Numbered from the stretch's first letter, positions 52,952 through 62,026 are shown. The stretch is 64,000 nt of DNA from AR5 sp035762565 (GCA_035762565.1 DASTOJ010000305.1:13190-77189), one strand, 5' to 3'. Numbers and translations: made by a program. Notes: generated from the sequence alone by a model not told the origin.

Positions 52952-52954
52952 GGT

Positions 52955-53896
52955 CTAGAGGTACTGGCCGTAACGGATCTTCTCGACGACGCCGCGCACG
53001 CGCTTGTAGGCGTCGATCGAGATGAGGAGGTCCTCGGTCGAGACGGGCCCGGGCTCGGCGCCCTCGGCGGCCCGGTGGACCTTGGTCTCCAGGGCGCGGC
53101 GGATGATCTCCGAGATGTCGGCCCCGCTCATGCCACCCATCACCGGCAGCACCTTGCGATAGTCGATCGACTCGAACAGCGGCCGGCCGGCGTGGCGCTC
53201 GGTGCGCGCCTTGATCAGCTCGAGGATCTCGCGCTGGGCGTCGGCGTCCGGCAGTGGCACCTCCACCAGGTGATCGAGCCGGCCGGGCGCGACCAGCTCG
53301 GCGTCGACCGCGTCCGTGCGGCTGGTGGCGCCGACCACGAGGACGCGGCCGTTGGGCTGGAGCGCGTCCAGCTTCTCGCACAGCGCGGCGACCAGGCGGG
53401 CGCTGGCCTCGCGGGCGGCGGGCGGCGGCAGCAGGTGCTCGAGCGACAGGGCCTCGGCCTCGTCGAGGAAGAGCACCGCCCGGCCCTCGCTGCCGGCGAT
53501 CCTGAGGATCTCCTGCAGCAGCTCGCCTGTGTTCGCGCCGAACTTCGAGGTCAGGTTGAGCAGCTTGACGTGAAAGAAGATCGCTCCGGCCGCCGTGGCC
53601 AGGGCCTTGGCCAGCTTGGACTTGCCGGTGCCGGGCGCGCCGTACAGGAGGATGCCCTTGGGCGGCGGGATGCCCCAGCGCGCGTACGACTCCGCGTGGG
53701 TGAGGGCCAGCGCGAACCCGCGCAGCAGGATCTTGGCCTGGCCGAGCCCGCCGACTTCCTCGAACGACGCGCTGGGGTGGATGTCGGTCTCCACTCGCCC
53801 GGTGAGGTCACCGAACTTCTCGCCGAGCTTGGCGAAGACGTCCTCCAGCCGGCGCTGCAGCGCCCACTGGAGGTCGTCGGCGGGCAGGCGCGACAT
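52955..53896 (-). CDS. AAA+ ATPase (CDC48/FtsH-like ATPase domain)
   Basis: 313-aa single AAA module. Walker A GAPGTGKSK near 87-95, Walker B AVLFLDEAEAL near 140-150, sensor-1 VVGATSRTDAVDAELVAPGRLD with the arginine-finger region, and the start EEVGGLGQAKILLRGFALAL are of the CDC48/proteasome-type group. There is no protease or membrane domain. It stands directly upstream of the thioesterase and 1 bp downstream of the BFN gene. Confidence 0.88.
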   Translation of the reverse strand: MSRLPADDLQWALQRRLEDVFAKLGEKFGDLTGRVETDIHPSASFEEVGGLGQAKILLRGFALALTHAESYARWGIPPPKGILLYGAPGTGKSKLAKALATAAGAIFFHVKLLNLTSKFGANTGELLQEILRIAGSEGRAVLFLDEAEALSLEHLLPPPAAREASARLVAALCEKLDALQPNGRVLVVGATSRTDAVDAELVAPGRLDHLVEVPLPDADAQREILELIKARTERHAGRPLFESIDYRKVLPVMGGMSGADISEIIRRALETKVHRAAEGAEPGPVSTEDLLISIDAYKRVRGVVEKIRYGQYL

Positions 53897-53897
53897 A

Positions 53898-54443
53898 TCA
53901 AATGTGGGGGCGGCGGGAGGGCGGGAGATCGAGGCCGCCCTTGTCGAAGACCCGGTCCTCGACGAGGACGGGGGCCTTCGCGCGGATCGCCAGCGCGATG
54001 GCGTCGGAGGGGCGCGAGTCCAGCGTCAGATCCCCGCCACCGCCGCCGCTGAGGTGCACGGTCGCGTAGTAGATGTCGTTGCGCAGGTCGGTGATCACGA
54101 CGCGCGTCAGCGACACCTTGAGCCGCCCGAAGAGCGTGAGGAACAGGTCGTGGGTCAGGGGCCGCGGCGGGGTGACGCCCTGCAGGGGCACCGCGATCCC
54201 GGTCGCCTCGGCGGGCCCGATCGTCATCGCGAGCCGCCGGCCGTCACGCTTGCCCTGCAGCACGACCGTAGGCGTCTGAGTCCGTGGGTCGAGCATGACC
54301 GCCACCACCTCGACCTCCTGCGGTCCGTCCAGCCGCGGGGGAACCTCGGCCCCGCGGCCGGGGGCGAGGTCGGCACGGCCGGGCGCTCCCGCCAACGCCA
54401 GCGTTACCAGCGCAACCGCTCCGAGCCGGGCCCTGGACGTCAT
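53898..54443 (-). CDS. Exported bifunctional-nuclease (BFN/DUF151) domain protein
   Basis: 181-aa protein. A signal peptide (about 1-24) precedes a DUF151/BFN domain: EVEVVAVMLDPRTQTPTVVLQGKRDGR, IGPAEATGIAV, RVVITDLRNDIYYATVHL and DSRPSDAIALAIRAKAPVLV. BFN proteins can degrade DNA/RNA, but the biochemical role in bacteria is poorly settled. GGGGG precedes the ATG. It lies 1 bp before the AAA gene. Confidence 0.87.
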   Translation of the reverse strand: MTSRARLGAVALVTLALAGAPGRADLAPGRGAEVPPRLDGPQEVEVVAVMLDPRTQTPTVVLQGKRDGRRLAMTIGPAEATGIAVPLQGVTPPRPLTHDLFLTLFGRLKVSLTRVVITDLRNDIYYATVHLSGGGGGDLTLDSRPSDAIALAIRAKAPVLVEDRVFDKGGLDLPPSRRPHI

Positions 54444-54519
54444 CGCGTTACCCCCTTGGGAGGCCTCTCACCGCGGCCAGTATACTGCCCGACCATGGCC
54501 CGGGGCCGGCCGCGGGGTT

Positions 54520-55698
54520 TCAGCGGGTCGCGGGCGGCAGTCGAAGCGAGACCAGGCTGCCGAGCAGCAGCAACGCGGTGAGCGCCGCCCACATGGAGCC
54601 GTAGCCAAGCGCGTTGGCGACCCAGCCGAACGTGAAGGCGCCAGCCGTCTGCCCGACCAGGAACATCGCGCTGAAGATGCCGACGACCGCGGCGCGGCGC
54701 TCGGCCGGGGTGGCGTCGGTCACGAGGGCGGCCAGGCCGGGATAGAGGAAGCCGTGGGCGGAGCCCGACATGAGACCCGCGGCGAACAGTCCCGGCAGCA
54801 CCGGGGTGGCGCTCGAGCGCGTGACCAGCCCGCCGAGCAGGGCCAGGAGCCCGGTGCCCGCGGCCTGCACGAACATCGACGGCACGATCACGGCCCGCCG
54901 GCCACGGGTGTCGATCAGGCGGCCGCCGGCGACCCGGACGGCGATCGCCGACAGCGAGTACGCCGTGTAGAAGAGCGACAGCGTGGTGACCCCGAGGTCC
55001 TCGGCGAACGTCGGCAGGAAGGCGAAGACGGTACCCGAGCCGAGGCCGAAGAACATCGCCACCACCATGTGGCGATGCAGCACGTCCTCCAGGGCGGCCC
55101 GCACCGCGCCGGGCGCGAGCCTCGCCGGCAGCCCGCCCGGGCGCGGCGTCTCCGGCAGGGGCCACACCAGGGCCGCGGGCACCAGCGACAGCGCCGCCGA
55201 CAGCACGAACAGCGCGCGGAAGCCGGCGGTGCGGATGATCCACTCGCCGATCAGCGGCGCGACCGCGGTGGACACGAAGCCGGAGATCCCGTAGATGCCG
55301 AGTGCCCAGCCGCGTTCCGCGGGCGGGATGATGTCCACGACGTAGGAGAAGCTCGCCACGAAGAACAGGGAGAAGCCGATTCCCTGCAGCCCGCGCACGA
55401 GCGCCAGCAGGGGGACGCCCCCGGGCGCCACCGCCAGGAGCGCCGCCATCAGATTGAGCCCGATGCCGAGCAGCATGAACGGGCGGCGGCCGATGACGTC
55501 CACCCAGGGACCGATCAACGGCTGGCACAGGATGCCGACGCCACTGTAGATCCCCATCACCAGCCCGATCTCGATCTCGGTGCCGCCCAGCTGCTGGATG
55601 TGGAGCGGCAGCAGCACGAAGCCGTTGAGGCTCAGGAAGAAGAAGAAGTTGGTGACGGTCGCCCGGACGAACGGCGTGGGCGCTAGAATGGACGCCAC
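54520..55698 (-). CDS. MFS transporter
   Basis: 392-aa membrane transporter with 12 predicted helices. The loop-2/3 motif PLIGPWVDVIGRRPFMLLG and the loop-8 repeat GGRLIDTRGRRAVIVPS are standard MFS motifs. The substrate is unknown; the overall form resembles drug or arabinose-type exporters. The GTG start at 55698 has GATAAT 8 nt upstream and no ribosome site. It is head-to-head with the hotdog gene, only 16 bp apart. Confidence 0.9.
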   Translation of the reverse strand: MASILAPTPFVRATVTNFFFFLSLNGFVLLPLHIQQLGGTEIEIGLVMGIYSGVGILCQPLIGPWVDVIGRRPFMLLGIGLNLMAALLAVAPGGVPLLALVRGLQGIGFSLFFVASFSYVVDIIPPAERGWALGIYGISGFVSTAVAPLIGEWIIRTAGFRALFVLSAALSLVPAALVWPLPETPRPGGLPARLAPGAVRAALEDVLHRHMVVAMFFGLGSGTVFAFLPTFAEDLGVTTLSLFYTAYSLSAIAVRVAGGRLIDTRGRRAVIVPSMFVQAAGTGLLALLGGLVTRSSATPVLPGLFAAGLMSGSAHGFLYPGLAALVTDATPAERRAAVVGIFSAMFLVGQTAGAFTFGWVANALGYGSMWAALTALLLLGSLVSLRLPPATR

Positions 55699-55706
55699 TG
55701 CGCATG

Positions 55707-55712
55707 ATTATC
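55707..55712 (-). promoter_or_regulatory. -10-like GATAAT, predicted leaderless start of the MFS gene
   Basis: On the minus strand GATAAT ends 8 nt before GTG 55698. The hexamer lies in the 16-bp gap to the divergent hotdog gene. Confidence 0.35.
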
Positions 55713-55714
55713 GC

Positions 55715-56566
55715 ATGTTGACGATCGACCTCCTGCGCCGCGCCCTCGGGGGCCGCGGCGAGGATCGCGCGCTGACCCTCGACCCCGCGTTCCAGGGGCT
55801 GCCGGAGACGGCGCATGGCGGCAGCGTCCTGGCGGCGTTCGACGCCGTGTCCGGGCGCCACGGCCCGCGCGAGCTCCACGGCCACTATCTCAAGCGCGTG
55901 CCGCTCGGCGTTCCGCTCCGCCTGCGCGTGCGCGTGCGCGAGGCGGGCGGCGCCTGCGAGCTCGAGCTGTCGCACGACGACGGCATCCTCGTCACCGGCC
56001 GCGTCGCCGGGGCGGGCGTCGCCGAGGCGCCCGCGGCCGGCGGCGGCCCGCCGCCGCCCGCCGGGGCGCCGGCGCTGCCGGTGTCACGCGCATGCTTCGC
56101 GTGCGGCGTCGACAATCCGCTCGGGCTCGGCGTGCGGCTGCGCGCCGACGACGTCGCCGTGGGGGGCACGTGGACGCCACGCCCGGGCTTTCGCCAGGCC
56201 GACGGGACCCTGGCGGCGGTGGCGGTCACGGCGTTGCTCGACGAGACGGCGTTCTGGCTCGGCGCGCTGGCGACCGGGGAGTCGGGGATGACCACGCAGC
56301 TTCGCGTGACGCTGTACGGCGCGGCGCCGGCCGACGGCACGATCACGGTGGCCGGCGCGCGCGGTTCGGCCCGGCCGCGCGCCGATGCGCGGTACTGGGA
56401 CACCGAGGTCACCGCCCGTGACGGCGCCGGCCGGCTCCTCGCCGGCGCCACGATCACCTTCGTGGCGATCCGGGGCGCGGCCCGCCGGCTGGTCACGGGC
56501 ATGCTGGCGGTCAACGCCCCGGACGTCGTGCGCCGCGTCTTTCCCGCCTACGCGCCCCCCGCGTGA
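55715..56566 (+). CDS. Double-hotdog thioesterase-like protein
   Basis: 283-aa protein with two hotdog-type halves. The first half has ETAHGGSVLAAFDA and HGHYLKRVPLGVPLRLRVRV. After a Gly/Pro/Ala linker (about 106-125) the second half begins CFACGVDNPLGLGVRLRADD, the Cys pair found in PaaI-like thioesterases, then LAAVAVTALLDETAFWLGAL. It may cleave acyl-CoA esters. The start could be ATG 55688, which would overlap the MFS start, or ATG 55715; I prefer the latter. Confidence 0.75.
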   Translation: MLTIDLLRRALGGRGEDRALTLDPAFQGLPETAHGGSVLAAFDAVSGRHGPRELHGHYLKRVPLGVPLRLRVRVREAGGACELELSHDDGILVTGRVAGAGVAEAPAAGGGPPPPAGAPALPVSRACFACGVDNPLGLGVRLRADDVAVGGTWTPRPGFRQADGTLAAVAVTALLDETAFWLGALATGESGMTTQLRVTLYGAAPADGTITVAGARGSARPRADARYWDTEVTARDGAGRLLAGATITFVAIRGAARRLVTGMLAVNAPDVVRRVFPAYAPPA

Positions 56567-56771
56567 CTCAGCAGGGTCTGGAGGCCCCGGCGTCAGCGCG
56601 CCGAGCCCGCCAGTGTCGAGGCTGCATCGACCAGTGTCCGCCTGACATCGGGCACGACACGACCGCGCCGCCCGCCCCGCGAGGTACCTGTCGTTGCATC
56701 ATTCCCACCCTGGCCCCCGTCTTGCTCAGCGCGTGCGACACGACGTCGCGCACTGCGGCGAGGAGGCCAGG

Positions 56772-57275
56772 ATGACCGAGCTGATGGATCTCACGCTCGC
56801 GCGGCGGGTGGACCGCCTGGAGCGCGCCCACCGCCGGTGGCGTCGTCTGGCGATGGTTTCGGCCGTCGGCCTGGTGGCGGTCGGGCTCATGGGCCAGAAG
56901 CCGGCGCCGCGGATCGTCGAAGCCGAGCGCTTCATCCTCCGCGACGCAGCCGGTCGCGCACGGGCCGAACTGGTGGTGGACGGCGAGCAGTCGGTGGCGC
57001 TGCGCTTCAAGGATGCCGACAGCATGCCGCGCCTGTCCGTCGGCACCGAGAACGGCGCCGCCGTCGTGGTGCTCAACGAGCAGGGCGGCCGCGTCCGGGC
57101 AGGTCTGGTCACGCTGCCGCACGGCGCCCCCGCCCTCACCTTCTACGACAGCAACGGCAAGAACCGCGCGGAGCTCGCCCTCACCCGGGAAGGCGCCCCC
57201 GCCCTCACCATCACCGACCGCGACGGCTTCCTCGCCTGGAAAACCCCCGAGCCCCCCGGCCTCACCGGCCGCTAG
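56772..57275 (+). CDS. Single-span protein with beta-repeat tail
   Basis: 167-aa protein. A basic, coiled-coil-like N-terminus (LARRVDRLERAHRRWRRLAM) leads into a membrane helix (about 35-52) and then a run of short similar beta units: RFILRDAAGRARAELVVDGE, SVGTENGAAVVVLNEQGG, VRAGLVTLPHGAPALTFYDSNG, RAELALTREGAPALTITDRDG. I do not recognise a named family. AGGAGG lies 8 nt before ATG 56772. The 205 bp upstream of it contain no supported feature. Confidence 0.75.
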   Translation: MTELMDLTLARRVDRLERAHRRWRRLAMVSAVGLVAVGLMGQKPAPRIVEAERFILRDAAGRARAELVVDGEQSVALRFKDADSMPRLSVGTENGAAVVVLNEQGGRVRAGLVTLPHGAPALTFYDSNGKNRAELALTREGAPALTITDRDGFLAWKTPEPPGLTGR

Positions 57276-57301
57276 CCTCCGTGACACTCCTCGATCACCC
57301 G

Positions 57302-59572
57302 TTAGCCGCGCTGGACCACGTTCAGCGCTGAGCCGGCCCTGAACCAGTCGAGCTGAGAGGCGCCGAACGAGTGGGAGAGCAACAGGGTCTCGGTCGTGCC
57401 GTCGGCGTGTGTGACCACGCAGCGCACGGGCAGGCCGGGCGCGATCGCCGCGAGACCCACCAGGCTCAGACGGTCGTCCTCGCGGATGCGGTCGTAGTCA
57501 GCCGGGACCCGGAACGTCAGCGCGAGCAGGCCCTGTTTCTTGAGATTCGACTCGTGAATGCGCGCGAAGCTTCGGGCGATGACGGCGGCGCCGCCGAGCA
57601 GCCTCGGTGACAGCGCCGCGTGCTCGCGACTGCTGCCCTCGCCGTAGTTGTGGTCCCCCACGACGACCCACCTGATTCCCTTCGCCCTGTAGTCCCGCGC
57701 GATCGCGGCGATGGACTGCCCGGTCTGCCCGGTGAGGACGTTACGGCCCTTGCCGGTCTCGCCGGTCCAGGCGTTGGTGGCGCCCATGAACATGTTGTCG
57801 CTGAACCGGTCCAGGTGGCCCCGGAAGCGGAGCCAGGAGCCGGCCGGGGAGATGTGGTCGGTCGTGGTCTTGCCCTTGGTCTTCATCAGCACCGGCATGT
57901 CGAGGAAGTCGTGGCCGTCCCAGGCCGGCCACGGCTGCATCACCTGGAGCCGCTGGCTGCCGTCGCGCACCTGCAGCTCGACGCCGCGGCCGTCGGGGGG
58001 CGGGGCGACGTAGGCCGAGTGGCCGCGCGCGAAGTCCCGGGCGGGCACCTCGGGCGCCGTCCCGGGCGGCCGCAGCTTGAAGGGCCGGCCGTCGGCGCCC
58101 GTGAGCTGGTCGGTGAGCGGGTTGAACGACAGCCGGCCGGCCAGCGCGAACGCGGTGACGATCTCGGGGCTGGCGATGAAGTTCATCGTCGTCGGCTGGC
58201 CGTCGTTGCGGCTCGGAAAGTTCCGGTTGTACGAGGTCACGATCGTGTTGACGACCCCGACCTCCTTGTCCCGCCGCCACTGGCCGATGCACGGCCCGCA
58301 CGCGTTGGCCAGGACCACCGCGTCGACATCCTTGAGCGACTGCATCTGGCCGTCGCGCTCGATGGTGGCCCGCACGGTCTCCGAGCCCGGGGTGACCAGC
58401 AGCGAGACCGCCGCCTTGAGGCCGTGGGCCCTGGCCTGCTCGGCCACGTCGGCGGCGCGGCTCATGTCCTCGTAGGAGGAGTTGGTGCAGCTGCCGATCA
58501 GCGTGGCCGAGATGTCGTCGCGGAACGCGTTGCCGGCGTCCTTCACCTCGGCGGCGAGCCGGCTGATCGGGCGCGCGCGGTCCGGGGTGTGGGGGCCGAC
58601 GACGTGGGGCTCCAGGCCCGAGAGGTCGAGCCGCACGACGCGGTCGTAGTACTTCTCGGGATCCCGCTCGACCTCCTCGTCGGGCGCCAGCATCGACAGG
58701 TGCTGCTGAGCGGGCGGCACCAGCGCGCCCCGGCCCGTCGCCCGCAGGTAGGCGAACATCTTGTCGTCGGCCGGGAACATCGACGTGGTGGCGCCCAGCT
58801 CGGCGCCCATGTTGGTGATCGTGGCCTTGCCCGTTGCGCTGAGGGTCCGGGCCCCGGGCCCGATGTACTCGACGATCGCGTTCGTGCCGCCGGACACGGT
58901 GAGCTGGCCGGCCACGTACAGGATCACGTCCTTGGGCGCCGTCCACCCGCCCAGCTTGCCGGTGAGATACACGGCGATGTGCCGCGGGTAGAGCACTTCC
59001 CAGGGCAGCCCCGCCATCACCTCGACCGCGTCGGCGCCGCCGACGCCGACCGCACACGCGCCCAGGCCGCCGGCGTTGGGCGTGTGCGAGTCGGTGCCGA
59101 TGATCAGCTCGCCCGGGAACGCGTACTGCTCGAGCACCACCTGATGGATGATCCCCGCCCCCGGCCCCCAGAAGCCGGCGCCGTAGCGGGCGGCCGCCGA
59201 GCGCAGGAAGTCGTAGACCTCCTGGTTCTCGGCCAGCGACTCGCGCAGATCGGCCGCGCCCTCGACGCGCGCCTGGATGAGGTGGTCGCAATGGATCGTG
59301 GTCGGCACCGCCACGACGTCGCGCCCGGTTTGCCGGAACTGCAGCATCGCCGTCTGGCCGAGCACGTCCTGGAGGACGACGCGGTCGGGGCGCAGCAGCA
59401 GGTAGCTCTCCCCCGGCGTCATCGCCTGGTGCTCGGGATCGTGGAGATGGCCGAGCAGGACCTTGTCGGCCAGGGTCAGCGGCCGGCCGAGCCGCCGGCG
59501 GACGATCTCGAGGTTGCGCGCCATGGTCCGGTAGACCGCGGCGGCCATGTCGGCGGTGGATTCGATCACCAT
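57302..59572 (-). CDS. acn: Aconitate hydratase
   Basis: 756-aa [4Fe-4S] enzyme converting citrate to isocitrate. Cluster Cys are visible in GSCTNSSYEDM and ACGPCIGQW; the N-terminal VVAVPTTIHCDHLIQA and the HTPNAGGLGACAVGVGGADAV are family blocks; the swivel domain holds GDHNYGEGSSREHAALSPRLLGG. Length fits the mitochondrial-like class rather than AcnA (about 890 aa). GGAGGCTCC lies before the ATG. It is a separate transcription unit from citrate synthase, about 34 kb away. Confidence 0.95.
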   Translation of the reverse strand: MVIESTADMAAAVYRTMARNLEIVRRRLGRPLTLADKVLLGHLHDPEHQAMTPGESYLLLRPDRVVLQDVLGQTAMLQFRQTGRDVVAVPTTIHCDHLIQARVEGAADLRESLAENQEVYDFLRSAAARYGAGFWGPGAGIIHQVVLEQYAFPGELIIGTDSHTPNAGGLGACAVGVGGADAVEVMAGLPWEVLYPRHIAVYLTGKLGGWTAPKDVILYVAGQLTVSGGTNAIVEYIGPGARTLSATGKATITNMGAELGATTSMFPADDKMFAYLRATGRGALVPPAQQHLSMLAPDEEVERDPEKYYDRVVRLDLSGLEPHVVGPHTPDRARPISRLAAEVKDAGNAFRDDISATLIGSCTNSSYEDMSRAADVAEQARAHGLKAAVSLLVTPGSETVRATIERDGQMQSLKDVDAVVLANACGPCIGQWRRDKEVGVVNTIVTSYNRNFPSRNDGQPTTMNFIASPEIVTAFALAGRLSFNPLTDQLTGADGRPFKLRPPGTAPEVPARDFARGHSAYVAPPPDGRGVELQVRDGSQRLQVMQPWPAWDGHDFLDMPVLMKTKGKTTTDHISPAGSWLRFRGHLDRFSDNMFMGATNAWTGETGKGRNVLTGQTGQSIAAIARDYRAKGIRWVVVGDHNYGEGSSREHAALSPRLLGGAAVIARSFARIHESNLKKQGLLALTFRVPADYDRIREDDRLSLVGLAAIAPGLPVRCVVTHADGTTETLLLSHSFGASQLDWFRAGSALNVVQRG

Positions 59573-59594
59573 GCTGGAGCCTCCGGGGTCCGGG

Positions 59595-60740
59595 TCAACG
59601 TAGGGTTCGGAAAAACGCGCGGATGTCGGCGGCCAGCGCCTCCGGCTCCTCCAGCGCGGCGAAGTGGCCGCCGGCCGGCATGGCCGTCCAGCGTCGGACG
59701 TCGTAGACGCGCTCGGCCCACGCCCGCGGCGGGTGCAGGATCTCGCGCGGGAACGAGGCGTAGGCGGTCGGGACTCGCACGGGCCGTTGCTCGGAAATTG
59801 GCCAGCGGCCGTGCGCGCGCGCGTAGTACGGCCAGAACGACGAACCGACGGCGCCGGTGACCCAGTAGAGCATGACGTTGGTCAGCAGCACGTCCTTGGA
59901 GAAGCGGCGCTCGACGTCGCCGCCGCAGTCGCTCCACGCGCGGAACTTCTCCACGATCCAGGCCGCCAGCCCCACGGGCGAGTCGGTGAGCCCGTAGGCC
60001 AGGGTCTGCGGCCTGGTCCCCTGGATCTGCATGTAGCCGGTCTCTTCGCGCATCCAGTGGGCCAGCTCGTCGAGGTAGGCCTTCTCCTCAGCGGTCGGCG
60101 CCGCCGGTGGCGTCTGGTCGCGGCGCACCGCGAGCAGGTTCACGTGGATGCCGGCCAGCCGCTCCGGATAGGCCGCGCCCAGGCACGCGGTGATGAAGGC
60201 TCCCCAGTCGCCGCCCTGGGCGGCGAAGCGCCGGTAGCCGAGGACGTCGGTCATCAGCGAGGCGAAGAGGTCGGCCATCTCGACCACGCCGAAGCGTGGC
60301 TGGCCCGGCGAAAACGACAGCGTGTAGCCCGGCAGTGACGGCGCCACGACCGTGAAGGCGTCGGCCGGATCGCCGCCGAACCGCGCGGGATCGGTCAGCA
60401 GCGGAATGAGACCCTCGAACTCGACGACCGAGCCCGGCCAGCCGTGCGAGAGCACCAGCGGCAGCGGCGCCGGGCCCACGCCCGGCTCGTGGATGAAGTG
60501 CAGGTCGATGCCGCCGAGCGGCACGGTGAACTGCCGCCAGCGGTTGAGCCGCGCCTCGTGCGCGCGCCAGTCGTACTTCTCCAGCCAGTAGGCGACCAGC
60601 TCCTTCATGTACGCCAGGCTCGTGCCGTGACTCCAGCCGGCGCCCGGCGCCTCGTCGGGCCAGCGCACGCGGGCCAGCCGGGCGCGCAGGTCGGCGAGGA
60701 CCTCGTCGGGAACGTGGAGCGCGAATGGACGCGGCGTCAT
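59595..60740 (-). CDS. Epoxide hydrolase (EHN-type alpha/beta hydrolase)
   Basis: 381-aa hydrolase with an N-terminal EHN domain (FALHVPDEVLADLRARLARVRWPDE) and an alpha/beta-hydrolase core. The oxyanion loop reads SHGWPGSV, the nucleophilic Asp is in GGDWGAFI, and the catalytic His is in GGHFAALEEPE. It opens epoxides with water. ATG 60740 overlaps the upstream ArsC-like stop (ATGA). Confidence 0.92.
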   Translation of the reverse strand: MTPRPFALHVPDEVLADLRARLARVRWPDEAPGAGWSHGTSLAYMKELVAYWLEKYDWRAHEARLNRWRQFTVPLGGIDLHFIHEPGVGPAPLPLVLSHGWPGSVVEFEGLIPLLTDPARFGGDPADAFTVVAPSLPGYTLSFSPGQPRFGVVEMADLFASLMTDVLGYRRFAAQGGDWGAFITACLGAAYPERLAGIHVNLLAVRRDQTPPAAPTAEEKAYLDELAHWMREETGYMQIQGTRPQTLAYGLTDSPVGLAAWIVEKFRAWSDCGGDVERRFSKDVLLTNVMLYWVTGAVGSSFWPYYARAHGRWPISEQRPVRVPTAYASFPREILHPPRAWAERVYDVRRWTAMPAGGHFAALEEPEALAADIRAFFRTLR

Positions 60741-61096
60741 GCCGGCTTCTCCTCGTCGAGCCAGGTCTGCCAGTCGGCCGGAGCGTAGCCGAGCGTCACC
60801 TTGCCGCCGTTGCGCACGAGCGGGGTGCGCAACAGGCGCGGGTCGGTCACCGCGCGGTCGAGCAGGCGCTGCGGCGAGTCGCCCGAGACGCGTAGCCCCA
60901 GCTCCTTGAACCGAGCGCCGGCGCGGTCGATCAGCGCGGCGGGGCCGAAGCGCTCGGCGAACCGCCGCAGCTCGCCCTTCGCTGCCGGCCGCTCGTCCAG
61001 GTCCACGAAGTGCACGGGGATGCGCCGCTCGGCGAAGAAACGCTGCGCCTTGCGCGACTCCTGGCAGTTCTTGAACCCGAAGATCTGCACGTTCAT
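60737..61096 (-). CDS. ArsC/Spx-family thioredoxin-fold protein
   Basis: 119-aa protein. The N-terminus FGFKNCQESRKAQRFF has one Cys with the CxxxRK pattern of the ArsC/Spx/YffB group; there is no second Cys in a CxxC. The C-terminal TPLVRNGGKVTLGY carries the conserved cis-Pro-like region. It may be a glutathione-linked reductase or an Spx-type regulator rather than a true arsenate reductase; no ars genes are adjacent. The start overlaps the stop of the PHP gene. Confidence 0.85.
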   Translation of the reverse strand: MNVQIFGFKNCQESRKAQRFFAERRIPVHFVDLDERPAAKGELRRFAERFGPAALIDRAGARFKELGLRVSGDSPQRLLDRAVTDPRLLRTPLVRNGGKVTLGYAPADWQTWLDEEKPA

Positions 61097-61986
61097 CCGC
61101 CCGCGCCCGCCCGGGCGAGCGCGGCCTTGACCCGCAGGGCCTCGAGCGCCGCGGGCGGCACCCGCGGCGACCCAGGCGGGTTGGCGCGCCCGCCCCGGGG
61201 GCCGTGGTAGTCGGACCCCCCGGTCGGCACGAGATCGTGCGCCCGGCAGAGCGCCAGGTAGGCGGCGGTCTGGGACGGCGAGTGCTCGGGGTAGTACGTC
61301 TCCAGCCCCAGCAACCCGGCGGCGACGAGGTCCGGAACCATCCCGTCCCGATCGGCGAGCCCCGGGTGAGCGAAGACGGGCACACCGCCAGCGCGGCGAA
61401 TGATGGCGACGGCCTCGACGGGCGTCAGCCGGCGCCGGCTGACGTTCGCCGAGCCGTCCCGGCCCAGGTACTCGTCGAACGCCTGCCCGATCGAGGAGAC
61501 GTAGCCGCGGTTCACCATCGCCTGCGCCACGTGGGGCCGGCCGGGGGAGCCCTCCTTGCAGATCGCGAAGACCTCCTCGGCCTCGAGCGGCAGGCCCAGC
61601 TCGGTCAGCCGCGCGACGATCCGATGGACGCGCGCGGCGCGCGCGGCGCGTTGCTCGCGCAGAAAGGTCTGGAACCACTCCGCGCCCCAGCTCCCGGATT
61701 GGCGGCTCGGCTCGGCCGTCGGAACGGCCTCACCTCGCACAGCCACAAAGTAGCCGAGCACGTGGATCTCCGAGCCGGGCACGTCGCAGTTGATCTCCAG
61801 CCCCGGCACGATCTCGATCCCGTGCCGCGCGGCCTCGTCCATCGCCTCGGACAGGCCCTCGGTGGAGTCGTGGTCGGTCACCGCCAGCACGCGCACGCCG
61901 TGCCGCGCGGCCAGGCGCACCAGCTCGCGCGGCGCCAGCAGCCCGTCGGACGCCGTCGTGTGCGAGTGCAGGTCGATGGCGCCCAT
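61093..61986 (-). CDS. PHP-domain phosphoesterase (RNase AM/TrpH-like)
   Basis: 297-aa protein. The N-terminal PHP metal cluster is DLHSHTTASDG (residues 5-15), then VTDHDSTEG and VPGLEINCDVPGSEIHVLGYF; GGVPVFAHPGL and PTGGSDYHGPRGG complete the site. Such proteins hydrolyse short RNAs or 3',5'-bisnucleotides (YciV/RNase AM type). GGGGGAG lies before the ATG. It is the first gene of the PHP-ArsC-epoxide hydrolase run. Confidence 0.92.
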   Translation of the reverse strand: MGAIDLHSHTTASDGLLAPRELVRLAARHGVRVLAVTDHDSTEGLSEAMDEAARHGIEIVPGLEINCDVPGSEIHVLGYFVAVRGEAVPTAEPSRQSGSWGAEWFQTFLREQRAARAARVHRIVARLTELGLPLEAEEVFAICKEGSPGRPHVAQAMVNRGYVSSIGQAFDEYLGRDGSANVSRRRLTPVEAVAIIRRAGGVPVFAHPGLADRDGMVPDLVAAGLLGLETYYPEHSPSQTAAYLALCRAHDLVPTGGSDYHGPRGGRANPPGSPRVPPAALEALRVKAALARAGAGG

Positions 61987-62007
61987 TCACTCCCCCAGGG
62001 AAGAGTG

Positions 62008-62026
62008 GCGCCGGCAAAGCCGGCGC
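62008..62026. terminator. Hairpin downstream of pepA
   Basis: GCGCCGGC, loop AAA, GCCGGCGC: an 8-bp perfect stem with a 3-nt loop, between the pepA stop and the PHP start on the minus strand. It probably ends the nudix-pepA transcript or lowers readthrough. Confidence 0.55.

Noticed and set aside
57620..59860. 746-codon plus-strand ORF opposite aconitase
   Set aside because: Antisense shadow of aconitase and the epoxide hydrolase; low-complexity composition and no domain.
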